Positions 1 to 7,540 of a stretch of DNA of 64,000 nucleotides are shown one piece after another. Below the pieces are notes generated by a model. It saw nothing but the letters and a program-made list of their open reading frames with translations, made no database searches and was not told the origin of the DNA. The DNA is from UBA8941 sp963780545 (GTDB lineage Archaea > Thermoproteota > Bathyarchaeia > TCS64). Within the stretch, counting starts at the first letter, position 1. Every line of letters begins with the position of its first letter. The stretch is from positions 1 through 64,000 of the forward strand of contig CAWACK010000026.1 of NCBI GenBank assembly GCA_963780545.1, in the 5' to 3' direction. A program made the translations under genes and the position numbers.

Positions 1-213
1 ACATTTGCGCGCGCTGGATATATAATACATGTAGAGATAGGGGTTCCGCTGGATGATAAAATACTGGAATCAACGGGGGATGATGTAAGGGCAGTTAAGC
101 ATCTGATTGAAAAGTGCTTCAAACTCAGAAAGTGCGCTACTATATCCCAACTTTGTAATGTTCATTTTGATCTAGGGTGGGTGTATCGAGACAAAGTTAG
201 ACCCTTGGCTTAA
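1..213 (+). CDS. C-terminal end of a protein cut by the window edge
   Basis: Reading frame 1 is open from the first base to a TAA at 211-213 and gives the last 70 residues of a protein that starts outside the window. I do not recognise the family. The visible part has mixed charge, with acidic stretches (LDDKILESTGDD) and a Lys/Arg/Cys-rich middle, and no membrane segment. The first codons run through a GCGCGCGC tract (7-14) coding for Ala-Arg-Ala, so the frame at the very edge may belong to a rearranged junction and not to the original gene. That it is coding is moderately likely; its function is unknown. Confidence 0.45.
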   Translation, partial: TFARAGYIIHVEIGVPLDDKILESTGDDVRAVKHLIEKCFKLRKCATISQLCNVHFDLGWVYRDKVRPLA

Positions 214-281
214 TTAGCCTGATTTCAAACGCTCATCTTTTACGAATGAAACGATGAGTTTAAACTAAAGCTGAGACTGAA

Positions 282-866
282 TTGAGGATCATCAAAAACT
301 TGACACCCAAACTTCTAATGGAGGAATCTGAGCACAGTAAGGATATTCGGCCTTGGTACGTCAAGAATTACCCTTTCTTCAACGCTAGCGAGTGTAAGAA
401 GCGTGTCAAATTCATTTTGAAGTCTAATGGTCTATTCGAGAGACATAAGAGAGAGCTTGAAAAAGTTGTCATTTATTGGCGCAACATCCTCTCTAATGAG
501 ACTCGACTGGACTTCAATAGCAAATACCTTGTTTTTGATTGCACAGCAGAATCGAGCAAAGAGACTTTTGGCATGATTGAAGGAATCAAGAACGCTGAGG
601 GAAGCTGGCTATCCAGTTCGGAGCGGTTCCATGCGCTTAGGTCGGGTAAGTGGTTCTTAGCAGAAATCAGCCTTAATGAGAAGAGTTGGCCCAAATATGA
701 TGTTAAGAATGTCGAGGAGACGATCCTACATGAGATGTGTCATTTAGTTTATCCTCGAAGAGGTTTTTATTTCAAAGATGGAAGGTTATATGAAAGCGGA
801 TCAGCTATGCGTAGGCTTGTGAATCAGCTACTCAAGAAATACGGAAGCGCTGTGGTGCTGGTTTAA
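282..866 (+). CDS. Putative HExxH zinc metallopeptidase-like protein
   Basis: This 194-residue protein has a HEMCH motif at residues 150-154 in the context ETILHEMCHL. That is the zinc-binding HExxH helix of small SprT-like or related metallopeptidases, with a preceding strand-like segment (WFLAEISLN). I see no clear third ligand, so the enzymatic role is inferred from the motif only. The given start is a TTG at 282; an ATG at residue 13 is an alternative. No signal peptide or membrane segment is visible. The gene stands alone, followed directly by a CG tract (872-878) and a long non-coding repeat, which fits accessory DNA. It could also be an inactive domain of an unrecognised family. Confidence 0.55.
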   Translation: MRIIKNLTPKLLMEESEHSKDIRPWYVKNYPFFNASECKKRVKFILKSNGLFERHKRELEKVVIYWRNILSNETRLDFNSKYLVFDCTAESSKETFGMIEGIKNAEGSWLSSSERFHALRSGKWFLAEISLNEKSWPKYDVKNVEETILHEMCHLVYPRRGFYFKDGRLYESGSAMRRLVNQLLKKYGSAVVLV

Positions 867-1087
867 CGATTGCGCGCGTAAGGGATAGTAAGCTTTGTTT
901 GTGCTCTCAAGGGTGTCGGCTTGGAGGTTGGGGGTCACTAGTCCTCTCAGTTTTACGGGTCTAAGTCTCAGGTTTCTTCGCTCCCGGTGATGCATGTGTC
1001 TAGTGTGTTATAGTCTAACGTTTTTAAACGGAGAAATAGTCATCGTGTACCCAGAACTTGCGAAGTTTTAGTGTTTAAGCAATATAC

Positions 1088-1151
1088 CTCTACGATTTGT
1101 TAGAGTCTAACATGGCCTCTCTACGATTGTTAGAGTCTAACATGGCCTCTC
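1088..1151 (+). repeat. Two tandem units of about 32 bp carrying GTTAGAGTCTAAC
   Basis: Copy A carries two back-to-back units that contain the 13-bp palindrome GTTAGAGTCTAAC followed by ATGGCCTCTCTACGA. Copy B of the long repeat has only one unit (around 6577-6612). The unit number therefore differs between copies, which suggests slippage or unequal exchange around the motif. Confidence 0.7.
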
Positions 1152-1727
1152 TACGAGATGTTAGACTCTACCCGTTTTTATTTCATAATCTGAGCCTTTT
1201 TTTGGCTTTCCTTGAGGCATCTACTGTCCCACATTCTTCGCGTCGTCGGATGGGGGCACCTGAGAGGCGAACTTTGCGTGTCCAAGAGGATTTTGGTAGA
1301 CTCTAACGGTTTGGGAAGCAACACTCTAAGCAGCCAGCCGCCATAAATCAGAGTCCCTCTGTCTGAAGCATCTCGATTTCGCGTGTCTCGCCGGAATGGT
1401 TATACTCTACCACTTTTCTCCCTCGGAGAGCCTTGTAGTAGACCAAAGACAGGTCCACCACCCTTATTCTGAAGCCTTTGTTCCTCTTTGCTCTCCTAAT
1501 CAAGTGAGACTCATAAACTTCCAAGATTAATAATTAATACAATTTAACGCAGAATAGTTCATTAAATTGTTCATTTCACGCAGGTTTCTTAGAAATCTTC
1601 ATCCCCGTGGGGGGACGTCTAGTTTTCCGCTATTATAAGAGGGATCAGTACCCTCCCACTTCTACCTCCACTTAGAGCCATGGAGGAGGGTCGCCGATCA
1701 CCCAAACCCCTGAGTATATAAAGTATT

Positions 1728-1745
1728 CATAAACATATGTTTATG
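1728..1745. promoter_or_regulatory. 18-bp perfect palindrome next to a TATA-like element
   Basis: CATAAACATATGTTTATG reads the same on both strands and lies just after GAGTATATAAAGT. In copy B the matching place has TATAAACATACGTTTATG, still largely symmetric. It could be an operator or the start region of a non-coding transcript. No known binding protein is recognised. Confidence 0.45.
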
Positions 1746-2149
1746 AAAGGTGGCCTTCTCAAAGTGCTTGAGAAACAGGGTTGTTTCGAGGCTTCTTTTA
1801 GGTAACTGAGCTTGAATACTGCCCAAAACCGGTGATCACTAAAGAGAGTTTTAGGTCTCGATTCTGATTTAGAACCCAGTAGACGTATCAAAAATGGCCG
1901 TTTTAGGGGTTTTAAGTACAATTAGGGTAGTCTATCTCTGTGTGGGTGTTATAGTCTCGCCTCTCATAGTGATCACTCCGATCACCCCTAAAGGATGGCT
2001 AAAACAAGGCAAAAAAAGTTATACTCTACCAAAAAAAAGGAAAAAGTGCAGCCATGTGTCAAATTCAAATCCATGTGACTTAATATTTACCGGAATAAAA
2101 AGTGTCTAAACTCTAAGCCATAGCGCGCGATTAGACTATCAAATCATAT

Positions 2150-2183
2150 GGTAAATTAATTACCCATTATAGTTAAATGATTT
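2150..2183 (+). promoter_or_regulatory. Shared regulatory site 1 with promoter of the 50-aa gene
   Basis: This 34-bp element starts with GGTAAATTAATTACC (a near-perfect inverted repeat) and ends with GTTAAATGATTT, which can serve as the archaeal TATA box. The same element, base for base at most positions, occurs at 3328-3362 and 4248-4281. Here and at site 3 the distance from element to ATG is 74 bases in both cases, and the preceding CAAATCATAT is also shared. Together with the adjacent winged-helix gene this points to one operator serving three promoters. Confidence 0.7.
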
Positions 2184-2223
2184 CCCTTCGTTTTCTATGT
2201 TGGGAAAGTGAGGGAGGTGAAAA

Positions 2224-2376
2224 ATGGTGTCGATCTTAAAGTTGAGAGCGAAAAGGTTAAGGAAGATTAACGATAAACCCTATCTAAAGTACAAAGGTAA
2301 GATGTTCTATTACAGCAACTCTGGAAACATTTGCTCTGAGGCAAGTCCAGAAATTCCGCAGATGAAGCTCTGCTAA
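2224..2376 (+). CDS. Small basic protein, 50 residues, unknown
   Basis: An open frame from ATG at 2224 to TAA at 2374-2376 is preceded by a strong Shine-Dalgarno sequence (GGGAGGTGA at 2212-2220). It encodes a Lys/Arg-rich N-terminal half (LKLRAKRLRKIN), then KPYLKYKGKMFYYSNSGN, and ends in Cys after a second Cys near residue 37. I recognise no family. Its promoter and leader (about 2131-2223) are a near copy of those of the PNPOx-like gene at 4322, which supports expression as part of the same regulon. The ribosome-binding site and the shared regulatory element make it more than a chance frame. Confidence 0.6.
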   Translation: MVSILKLRAKRLRKINDKPYLKYKGKMFYYSNSGNICSEASPEIPQMKLC

Positions 2377-2563
2377 AATCTTGCTAACTTGAACATCGTT
2401 TATTTTACGTGTACCAGAAAAATAATGCACATGTCATCTTTTTTTGAGGTCTCATTTCCATTGACTTAGTATCGTAGAGGACAAATGTACACTCAATCTA
2501 TAAATCTGCGCCAGGAAAATGATGGAGACAAGAAGCCCACCTCAGAGCGATGAAAACCACTTT

Positions 2564-3313
2564 TTATTTTAGCATACTATTTAGGTTCGCAACCATCACC
2601 AAACTGTTGAGACCCTTACTCGTGAGCACATACTCCTTAGAAGCGAACTGCCGAATCAAGCCACTATCCTCTAGCTTCTTCAGGTGATAAATCAGGTGCC
2701 CCCCTGATAGACCAGTCTTATCGATGAAGTCAGTGAATCGGTTGTCGCCGCGGTAAATGCTTAACATGACTGTAAGCCTTGATCGATGCGAAAGCGGGTT
2801 GAGGAACTTCTCATCCACCTCAGCCGGCTCAATCTCGCTGATCAATAACTTGTTCTCGTCGGTTGAAATGTGAGGAGACTCCAGCTCCGAGAGCTGCGAC
2901 AGCAGAACACGATTAATCTCCAGCCCATTGATCTCGCTGTCGAAACAGCTGACGCATCCAACTCTTCCCTCCCTCTGAAAGGACTCCTTAATCTGCTTCG
3001 AAGCCTCAATCGCCCTATTCAGTGCCTCGAACGATTCTGTGAGCTTACCCGATCTTAGGAGGTCGATGTACTCGTGTTGGAGTGACAGCATCTTCTCCTT
3101 ACACGTCTTCTCGTTACCCGGCTCGTACTCGCATTTCATCGATGTGATGAAGTTGTTGGTGAAGCTCGAGAGGTAGTCTACGGTGGTCCGGTTATAGTTT
3201 AGCCTGATCTGCTTATTCAGCTGACCCTCTATGGTCTCCAGTCTCTGCCTCGTCTCGACGCGGAACTTCGAGATCTGGTCCTTAAGCTCCTCGTATTCCT
3301 GGTCCAGCTTCAA
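2564..3313 (-). CDS. Winged-helix transcriptional regulator with four cysteines
   Basis: The 249-residue protein begins with a coiled-coil-like stretch (residues 1-40) and ends with an ArsR-like winged helix at about 170-240 (NPLSHRSRLTVML, then TGLSGGHLIYHLKKLEDSGL). Between them lie C61 and C71 and a C120-x-x-C123 pair, a possible metal or redox sensing site; this is inferred from the spacing alone. The gene is divergent from the EFR1-type gene at 3382. The intergenic element 3328-3362 has TTAAATAA-type boxes on both strands, so the regulator probably controls itself and its neighbour. Copies of the element before the 50-aa gene and the PNPOx-like gene suggest a small regulon. The ligand is unknown. 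Confidence 0.75.
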   Translation of the reverse strand: MKLDQEYEELKDQISKFRVETRQRLETIEGQLNKQIRLNYNRTTVDYLSSFTNNFITSMKCEYEPGNEKTCKEKMLSLQHEYIDLLRSGKLTESFEALNRAIEASKQIKESFQREGRVGCVSCFDSEINGLEINRVLLSQLSELESPHISTDENKLLISEIEPAEVDEKFLNPLSHRSRLTVMLSIYRGDNRFTDFIDKTGLSGGHLIYHLKKLEDSGLIRQFASKEYVLTSKGLNSLVMVANLNSMLK

Positions 3314-3327
3314 AACTGCTCCACCAC

Positions 3328-3362
3328 GGTAATTTATTTAACCGTTGTAGTTAAATAATTTT
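3328..3362. promoter_or_regulatory. Shared regulatory site 2, divergent promoter region
   Basis: Starts GGTAATTTATTTAACC and continues to GTTAAATAATTT, matching sites 1 and 3 with few changes. It lies between the divergent starts at 3313 and 3382. On the plus strand GTTAAATAAT lies about 25 bases before the ATG at 3382. On the minus strand GGTTAAATAAATTACC lies a similar distance before 3313. Binding here could block both promoters. Confidence 0.7.
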
Positions 3363-3381
3363 CCGATTATCCGCTAGTCTG

Positions 3382-4191
3382 ATGGAGATGGATATCAACC
3401 GAATTAGACTCGTATACTTTTCCCCCACTGGTTCAACGAAGAGGATAGTGGAGGAGATAGCGAAGGGGATTCAGGCACCCGTTGTGCACGTAGATTTGAC
3501 GCGTCCTGAATCGAAGACAGTTGAGTTTGAAGATTTCGACAATGAACTAGCTGTTATTGGTTCACCGGTTTACGTTGGGCGTCTACCAATAGAGGCCGCA
3601 AGTAGGCTACGCAGACTCAAGGCAAACAACACTCCGGCCGTCATATTAGCGGTGTATGGCAACAGGGCATACGATGACGCTCTAATTGAGCTGAGTGACC
3701 TCGTCTCCGAAGCCGGGTTCAAACCCATCGCTGGTGGCGCCTTCGTCGCTGAGCACTCCTTCAGCTCGCGTGAGGTACCCATCGCGGAGGGGCGCCCTGA
3801 TAAGTCGGATCTAAAGGAGGCCCTTGAGTTCGGTGAAAAGATCTATAAGAAATTGTTAGAGGCCAAGAGCCTCGAAGACATCTCACCCGTGACGGTGCCC
3901 GGTAATCATCCCTACAGAGAACGGTTCAGGAAGTTATCAGAACCGGTCGCACCTATCACGAAAGAGGAACTGTGTACGAAGTGCGGCAAGTGTGCCCAGG
4001 TATGTCCAACCGCCGCCATTACAATCGGACCTACTGTTGAGACGCGGAAGGACGCTTGCATCAGATGTTATGCCTGCATCAAGAACTGCCCCACAAGCGC
4101 CAGGGTGATGCAGGACCCGTTTTTCGCAAAAGAGGCGAAGTGGCTGCACGACACCTTCCCCGACAGAAAGGAACCGGAAACATTTCTATGA
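3382..4191 (+). CDS. EFR1-type flavodoxin-ferredoxin fusion protein
   Basis: The 269-residue protein has an N-terminal flavodoxin-like domain with the FMN phosphate loop FSPTGSTKR near residue 11 and a typical GSPVYVGR loop. It is followed by two 4Fe-4S ferredoxin motifs at about 197-212 (CTKCGKCAQVCP) and 226-240 (CIRCYACIKNCP). This order is that of the EFR1 family of ferredoxins, cytoplasmic electron carriers in anaerobes. The partner is not shown by the sequence. The TATA-like box is about 25 bases before the ATG, so the message may be nearly leaderless. It sits between the divergent winged-helix gene and a PNPOx-like gene that share its regulatory element. Confidence 0.88.
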   Translation: MEMDINRIRLVYFSPTGSTKRIVEEIAKGIQAPVVHVDLTRPESKTVEFEDFDNELAVIGSPVYVGRLPIEAASRLRRLKANNTPAVILAVYGNRAYDDALIELSDLVSEAGFKPIAGGAFVAEHSFSSREVPIAEGRPDKSDLKEALEFGEKIYKKLLEAKSLEDISPVTVPGNHPYRERFRKLSEPVAPITKEELCTKCGKCAQVCPTAAITIGPTVETRKDACIRCYACIKNCPTSARVMQDPFFAKEAKWLHDTFPDRKEPETFL

Positions 4192-4247
4192 CAAAGTTCA
4201 TTTTATTCTCCATTTTTTATCTCGGTTATTTGACTAGCAAATCATAT

Positions 4248-4281
4248 GGTAAATTTATTACCCATTATGGTTAAATAATAT
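4248..4281 (+). promoter_or_regulatory. Shared regulatory site 3, promoter of PNPOx-like gene
   Basis: Contains GGTAAATTTATTACC and GGTTAAATAAT, almost the same as site 1, including the preceding CAAATCATAT. The leader downstream (CTGGGAAAGGAG and a GGTG close to the ATG) also resembles that of the 50-aa gene, so the whole promoter-leader block looks duplicated. Confidence 0.7.
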
Positions 4282-4321
4282 TTACTCGTCTTTTGTGCTG
4301 GGAAAGGAGAAATAGGTGTAA

Positions 4322-4739
4322 ATGGTTAAAGTCCCAGAGGAAGCGAAGGCGGTTTTCAGCAAGCAGAGGATAATACCGATAGCGACGGTATCGAGTGACG
4401 GTAAACCTCACGAGGTTTACTTCATGTTTTGGTGGTGGGTCGACGATGAACGTGTAGCTATTGTTGAGAACTTTTTCAATAAGACTCATGACAACCTTAC
4501 TGCGAAGGGTTGGGCGAGCATCTCAGCTTATGACATGAGTGTCCACAAGGCGTATCAGATCAAGTGCAGAGTCGAGTATCTCACATCCGGTCCCATTATA
4601 TGATTTGAGGAAGGAGAAGATGGAGGAGATAATGAAGGGCTCGACTCAACAGTTGCCTGCGAGGGCGGTTTGGCTGCTGAAGGCTGAGGAAATATACTGG
4701 ATAACCCCGAGTCCTGAGGCGGGTAAGAGGATCGCCTAG
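4322..4739 (+). pseudogene. Pyridoxamine 5'-phosphate oxidase-like FMN-binding protein, one frameshift
   Basis: Residues 1-90 (EEAKAVFSKQRIIPIATVSSDGKPH, then NKTHDNL and AYQIKCRVEYLTSGP) are the split-barrel flavin-binding fold of small archaeal PNPOx-like proteins. The frame stops at 4603. The rest of the family's C-terminus (YDLRKEKMEE to EEIYWITPSPEAGKRIA) follows in another frame and ends at 4739. Removing one C from the CCC at 4592-4594 joins the two as GPLYDLRK. The intact protein would have about 138 residues, normal for the family. The family binds FMN or F420; the substrate is unknown. Because the break is one base in a C run, a sequencing error is as likely as a real mutation. Confidence 0.75.
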
Positions 4740-5068
4740 GGAACCAAGGTTAGAGAACATGGAGATTTCATTATAACTTTTTTGCAGTTGCGCGCGCCTA
4801 CGAGAAATGAATCTTCTCATCTATGTGAGTCCTAGTCTAAATTGGGACTTCTCCCATTCTCAAGTAGGTCACATTAGTGGTGTTGATTCTCTTATCACCA
4901 GCAGTGATCGGAGTGACTACACCTCGGTTGTAGATATCTGTGTGGAGGCGTGATAAGAAGGAACGCCTCTTTCCCGAAGAAGTAGTCGCCAGTTCATAGC
5001 AGTAGATGAGGCCCGCGGTTACTGAAGATTAGATTAGTGTAATAAGTGAGGCATACTTCTCGTGATTC
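4740..5068. other. Intergenic stretch without a recognised gene
   Basis: About 330 bases with a GCGCGCGC tract at 4790-4797 and an AGTGATCGGAGTGACTAC segment (near 4903) that recalls the TGATCACTCCGATCACC segment inside the long repeats, in the other orientation. No gene or clear promoter is seen. Confidence 0.4.
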
Positions 5069-5605
5069 ATGAGCCACACTGGTAAGTACCTCGGGTTCCT
5101 ATTCCATCTAGATGAAATGAGATTCAAGGTTTGGCTGTCAAGAAACTCCCTAACATGCCTCAAGGAGATCGGGATCAGAGAAGGACAAACCGTCTTAGAC
5201 GTTGGCTGTGGTTCAGGAACATACACTTTGCCCTCAGCTACTCTCGTCGGCGTAACAGGAATGGTATACGCCCTTGACATCGATGAGGGTGCATTAGACA
5301 AGTTGCGGATAAGAGCCGAAAAAGAGGGCTTGAAAAATATTAGGATTCTGAACTCTTCAGCGAATGATAAGATACAGCTGGGTGATGCATCAGTCGACCA
5401 TGTTCTGCTGATGGACGTCATTCAGGAAGTATCCAATAAGGGCTCTTTGTTCGAGGAGGTCGGAAGAGTTCTCAAGATAGGGGGAATGACGACTGTGTTT
5501 CCGATGCATGTAGACTATGATGAGGTCATCAAACTTGCTGAAGCGAAGAAACTTGCTTTACTGAATCGTAGGTTTGATGATCGTTTACTTGTTTTCGTAA
5601 AATAG
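5069..5605 (+). CDS. Class I SAM-dependent methyltransferase
   Basis: This 178-residue protein has motif I VLDVGCGSGTY near residue 43, the acidic residue ending strand 2 (ALDIDEGALDKL), and motif IV-like DHVLLMDVIQEV. These are the hallmarks of a Rossmann-fold methyltransferase of the UbiE/methyltransferase-11 group. The substrate cannot be told. The N-terminus (HLDEMRFKVWLSRNSLTCL) is typical of small archaeal members and the length is complete. The gene ends directly in front of an IS110 transposase remnant (from 5613), so the DNA just downstream is a rearrangement junction. Confidence 0.85.
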   Translation: MSHTGKYLGFLFHLDEMRFKVWLSRNSLTCLKEIGIREGQTVLDVGCGSGTYTLPSATLVGVTGMVYALDIDEGALDKLRIRAEKEGLKNIRILNSSANDKIQLGDASVDHVLLMDVIQEVSNKGSLFEEVGRVLKIGGMTTVFPMHVDYDEVIKLAEAKKLALLNRRFDDRLLVFVK

Positions 5606-5612
5606 TCTAAGG

Positions 5613-5807
5613 AACATCGTCCTGGATGAGGATGGAGTTCTGCTGGATGAGATCCGCTTCTCCAACGATCCCGAGGGCATTGAGGAGTTCGCGGGGAAGT
5701 TTACCACATTCCGCGACGAGGTCCGAGCCGTGGTTGAGTCGACTGGAAACCCGTGGATCCCGATCCATGAAAGGCTCGAAGAACGCACGCAGATTCGTCA
5801 AATTTAG
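5613..5807 (+). pseudogene. IS110-family transposase remnant (N-terminal DEDD domain)
   Basis: The frame from 5613 to a TAG at 5805-5807 reads NIVLDEDGVLLDEIRF, then NDPEGIEEF and AVVESTGNPWIPIHERLEE. This is the pattern of the N-terminal RuvC-like DEDD domain of IS110 transposases (DEDG, PEGIEE, VVESTG). The first catalytic block (GIDxSK) is missing and the frame has no start codon. Everything after about 64 residues is absent. It is therefore a relic, and no matching C-terminal part was found nearby. It joins the end of the methyltransferase gene with only a few bases between. Confidence 0.7.
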
Positions 5808-5846
5808 ATTTAGTATAAATTCTACGGTTCCCTGATTTTCATCAGA

Positions 5847-6125
5847 ATGATTCAACCCAGCTCAAACATTAAAGTGCTGCTGGTTGATGACGATCCTAAT
5901 CAGCTTGAACTCCTCGATATGTCAATTAGGAGCATAGAGGAGTCCTTTCTCATTGAGTCCGTTATCTCCGCTGAGAAGGCTTAGAGCTCTGTGTGAGACT
6001 GAGGGTTGAGGAAAACGATACACCCTTCATTCTATTCACGTATCAGGATGATCTAAAGGTGGTTGAGAGCGCATTCTCGGTTGGTGTTGATGCCTTTCTG
6101 GGTAACGAGCCAAATTTAGCAATAA
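5847..6125 (+). pseudogene. Response-regulator receiver domain, frameshifted
   Basis: ATG at 5847 opens a frame reading IKVLLVDDDPNQLELLDMS, the phospho-acceptor N-terminus of a receiver domain, which stops at 5984. Further parts of the same domain follow in other frames: RVEENDTPFILFTYQDD and VVESAFSVGVDAFL, matching the usual strand 4 and strand 5 region, where the conserved lysine would be expected shortly after. A TATA-like TTTAGTATAAATT precedes it. The gene is broken at least twice and has no output domain, so it is a decayed two-component or chemotaxis-type protein. Confidence 0.6.
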
Positions 6126-6311
6126 TACAGTGTGCTTGTTCAGAAAGTTAATAGCCTTGTTTCAGGACGCGTGCGCTCGTAAACAAACGCTAATCGAATA
6201 TTGACCGCAAACGTATCTACATTTGAAGGCAACAAAAACCATGCGAATCGAACTTGTTGAGTTCTTCGAGCCAACACACTCTATGGGCCAGACGACAAGT
6301 CGATACGCGCG

Positions 6312-7540
6312 CACTAGTCCTCCCAGTTTTCGAGCCAAAGTCTCAGGTTTCTTCGCTCTCGGTGATGCGTGTGTCTATTGTGTTGCAGTCTAACGTTTTA
6401 AAACTGAGAAATATTTATCGTGTACCCCAGCACATACGCGCGCGCGGACTCCTAAAATAATGGCTGTAAATATGTTAGGAACTAACCTTCATTGTTTTGA
6501 ATCATTGGCTCGCGCGCGCGAATAATTATCATCACACATCTCAGCACATGCATAGTTTTAGTGTTTAAGCAATATACCTCTACGATTGTTAGAGTCTAAC
6601 ACAGCCTCTTTACGAGATGTTAGACTCTACCCGTTTTTATTTAATCATCTGAGCCTTTTTTTGGCTTTCATGGAGGCATCTACTATCTCACATTCTACGC
6701 ATCATCGAATGGGGGCACCTGAGAGGCAAACTTAGGGTGTCCAAGGGTATGTTGGTAGACTCTAACGGTTTGGGGAGCAACACTCTAAGCAGCCAGCCAC
6801 CTAAAATCAGAGTTCCCCTGTCTGAAGCGTATCGATCCCGCGTATATCGCCTGAATGGTTATACTCTACCACTTTTACCATCCGGAGAACCTTAGAGTAG
6901 CCCTGGGATTGGGTTTACGACCCTTACTAGGAGAGTTTCCTCCTCTTTACTCTCTCCGTTATCAGGATGAACTAATCTCATACAAAATATAAATGATGCA
7001 ATTTGACTCGGGATAGTTCATTAAATTGTTCATTTCATACATATTTCTTGAATAAATTTCTCCTCTATGGGGAGACGTCTTAGTTTCCGCTATTATAAGA
7101 GGGATCAGTAGTGTCCCACTTCTACCTCCACTTAGAGCCGTGGAGGAGGGTCGCCGATCACCCAAACCCTCGAGTATATAAAGTGTCTATAAACATACGT
7201 TTATGGACAGTGGCCTTCTCAAAGTGTTACAGAAACAGGGTTAATTAGAGGCTCCTTTTGGAGAACAGAGCTTGAATACTGCCCAAAACCGGTGATCACT
7301 TATGAGAGTTTTAGGTCTCGATTCTGATTTAGAACACCGTAGACGTATCAAAAATGGCCGTTTTAGGGGTTTTAAGTACACTTAGGGTAGTCTAACTCCG
7401 TGTGGGTGTACTAGTCTCGGCTGTTTTAGTGATCGCTCCGATCACCCCTAAAGGATGGAAAAAACGAGGCGCGAAACGTTACACTCTACCAAACAAAGAA
7501 AAAGAGCAGCCAGTGTCAAATTCAAAGCCATGCCACTTAA
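6312..7540. repeat. Long non-coding direct repeat, copy B
   Basis: Matches copy A (936-2083) from CACTAGTCC through to CACTTAA, with many scattered substitutions and one inserted block (6436-6549). The TTAGACTCTA-type motifs recur at about 6382, 6590, 6621, 6752, 6857, 7389 and 7480 in the same order as in copy A. The hairpin arms CCTCCAC and GTGGAGG (7125-7131 and 7140-7146) are kept and even gain one pair relative to copy A. The match starts exactly at the end of a CGCGCGC tract (6306-6312). The two copies are in the same orientation and enclose about 4.2 kb of cargo. Confidence 0.75.
6428..6549. mobile_element. 106-bp insertion between 8-bp direct repeats, bordered by CG tracts
   Basis: Within copy B the word CAGCACAT occurs at 6428-6435 and again at 6542-6549, while copy A has a single related word at the same place. 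The extra DNA begins with ACGCGCGCGCGG and has a second CG decamer at 6511-6520. The 8-bp duplication looks like a target-site duplication. No terminal inverted repeats or frame are visible, so the insertion mechanism is unknown. Confidence 0.45.

Larger units (their letters stand above)
936..2083. repeat. Long non-coding direct repeat, copy A
   Basis: About 1.15 kb that matches 6312-7540 closely along its whole length. Neither copy has an open frame kept in the other, so the repeat is not protein-coding. Inside it the short motif TTAGACTCTA and its variants recur (around 1005, 1099, 1129, 1158, 1294, 1402, 2018), often as the palindrome GTTAGAGTCTAAC. It also holds a TATA-like element (about 1712-1722), an 18-bp perfect palindrome (1728-1745), and a hairpin whose arms CCTCCA and TGGAGG lie at 1665-1670 and 1681-1686. 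Match to copy B begins at the CACTAGTCC at 936, and CG tracts lie on both sides (872-878 and 2123-2129). Function is unknown; a non-autonomous element or structured RNA is possible. Confidence 0.75.

Noticed and set aside
1097..2109. Reading frames at 1097-1306 and 1894-2109 inside repeat copy A as genes
   Set aside because: The same places in copy B have stops or shifted frames and the sequences are low in protein character, so they are chance frames.
6254..6460. Frame at 6254-6460 as a small protein
   Set aside because: It runs across a CG tract and into the non-coding repeat and has no matching frame in copy A.
5613..7540. The long repeats as IS110 non-coding ends with a bridge RNA
   Set aside because: They are over 1 kb, occur as two direct copies outside the transposase remnant and show no clear relation to it; kept only as something to check.
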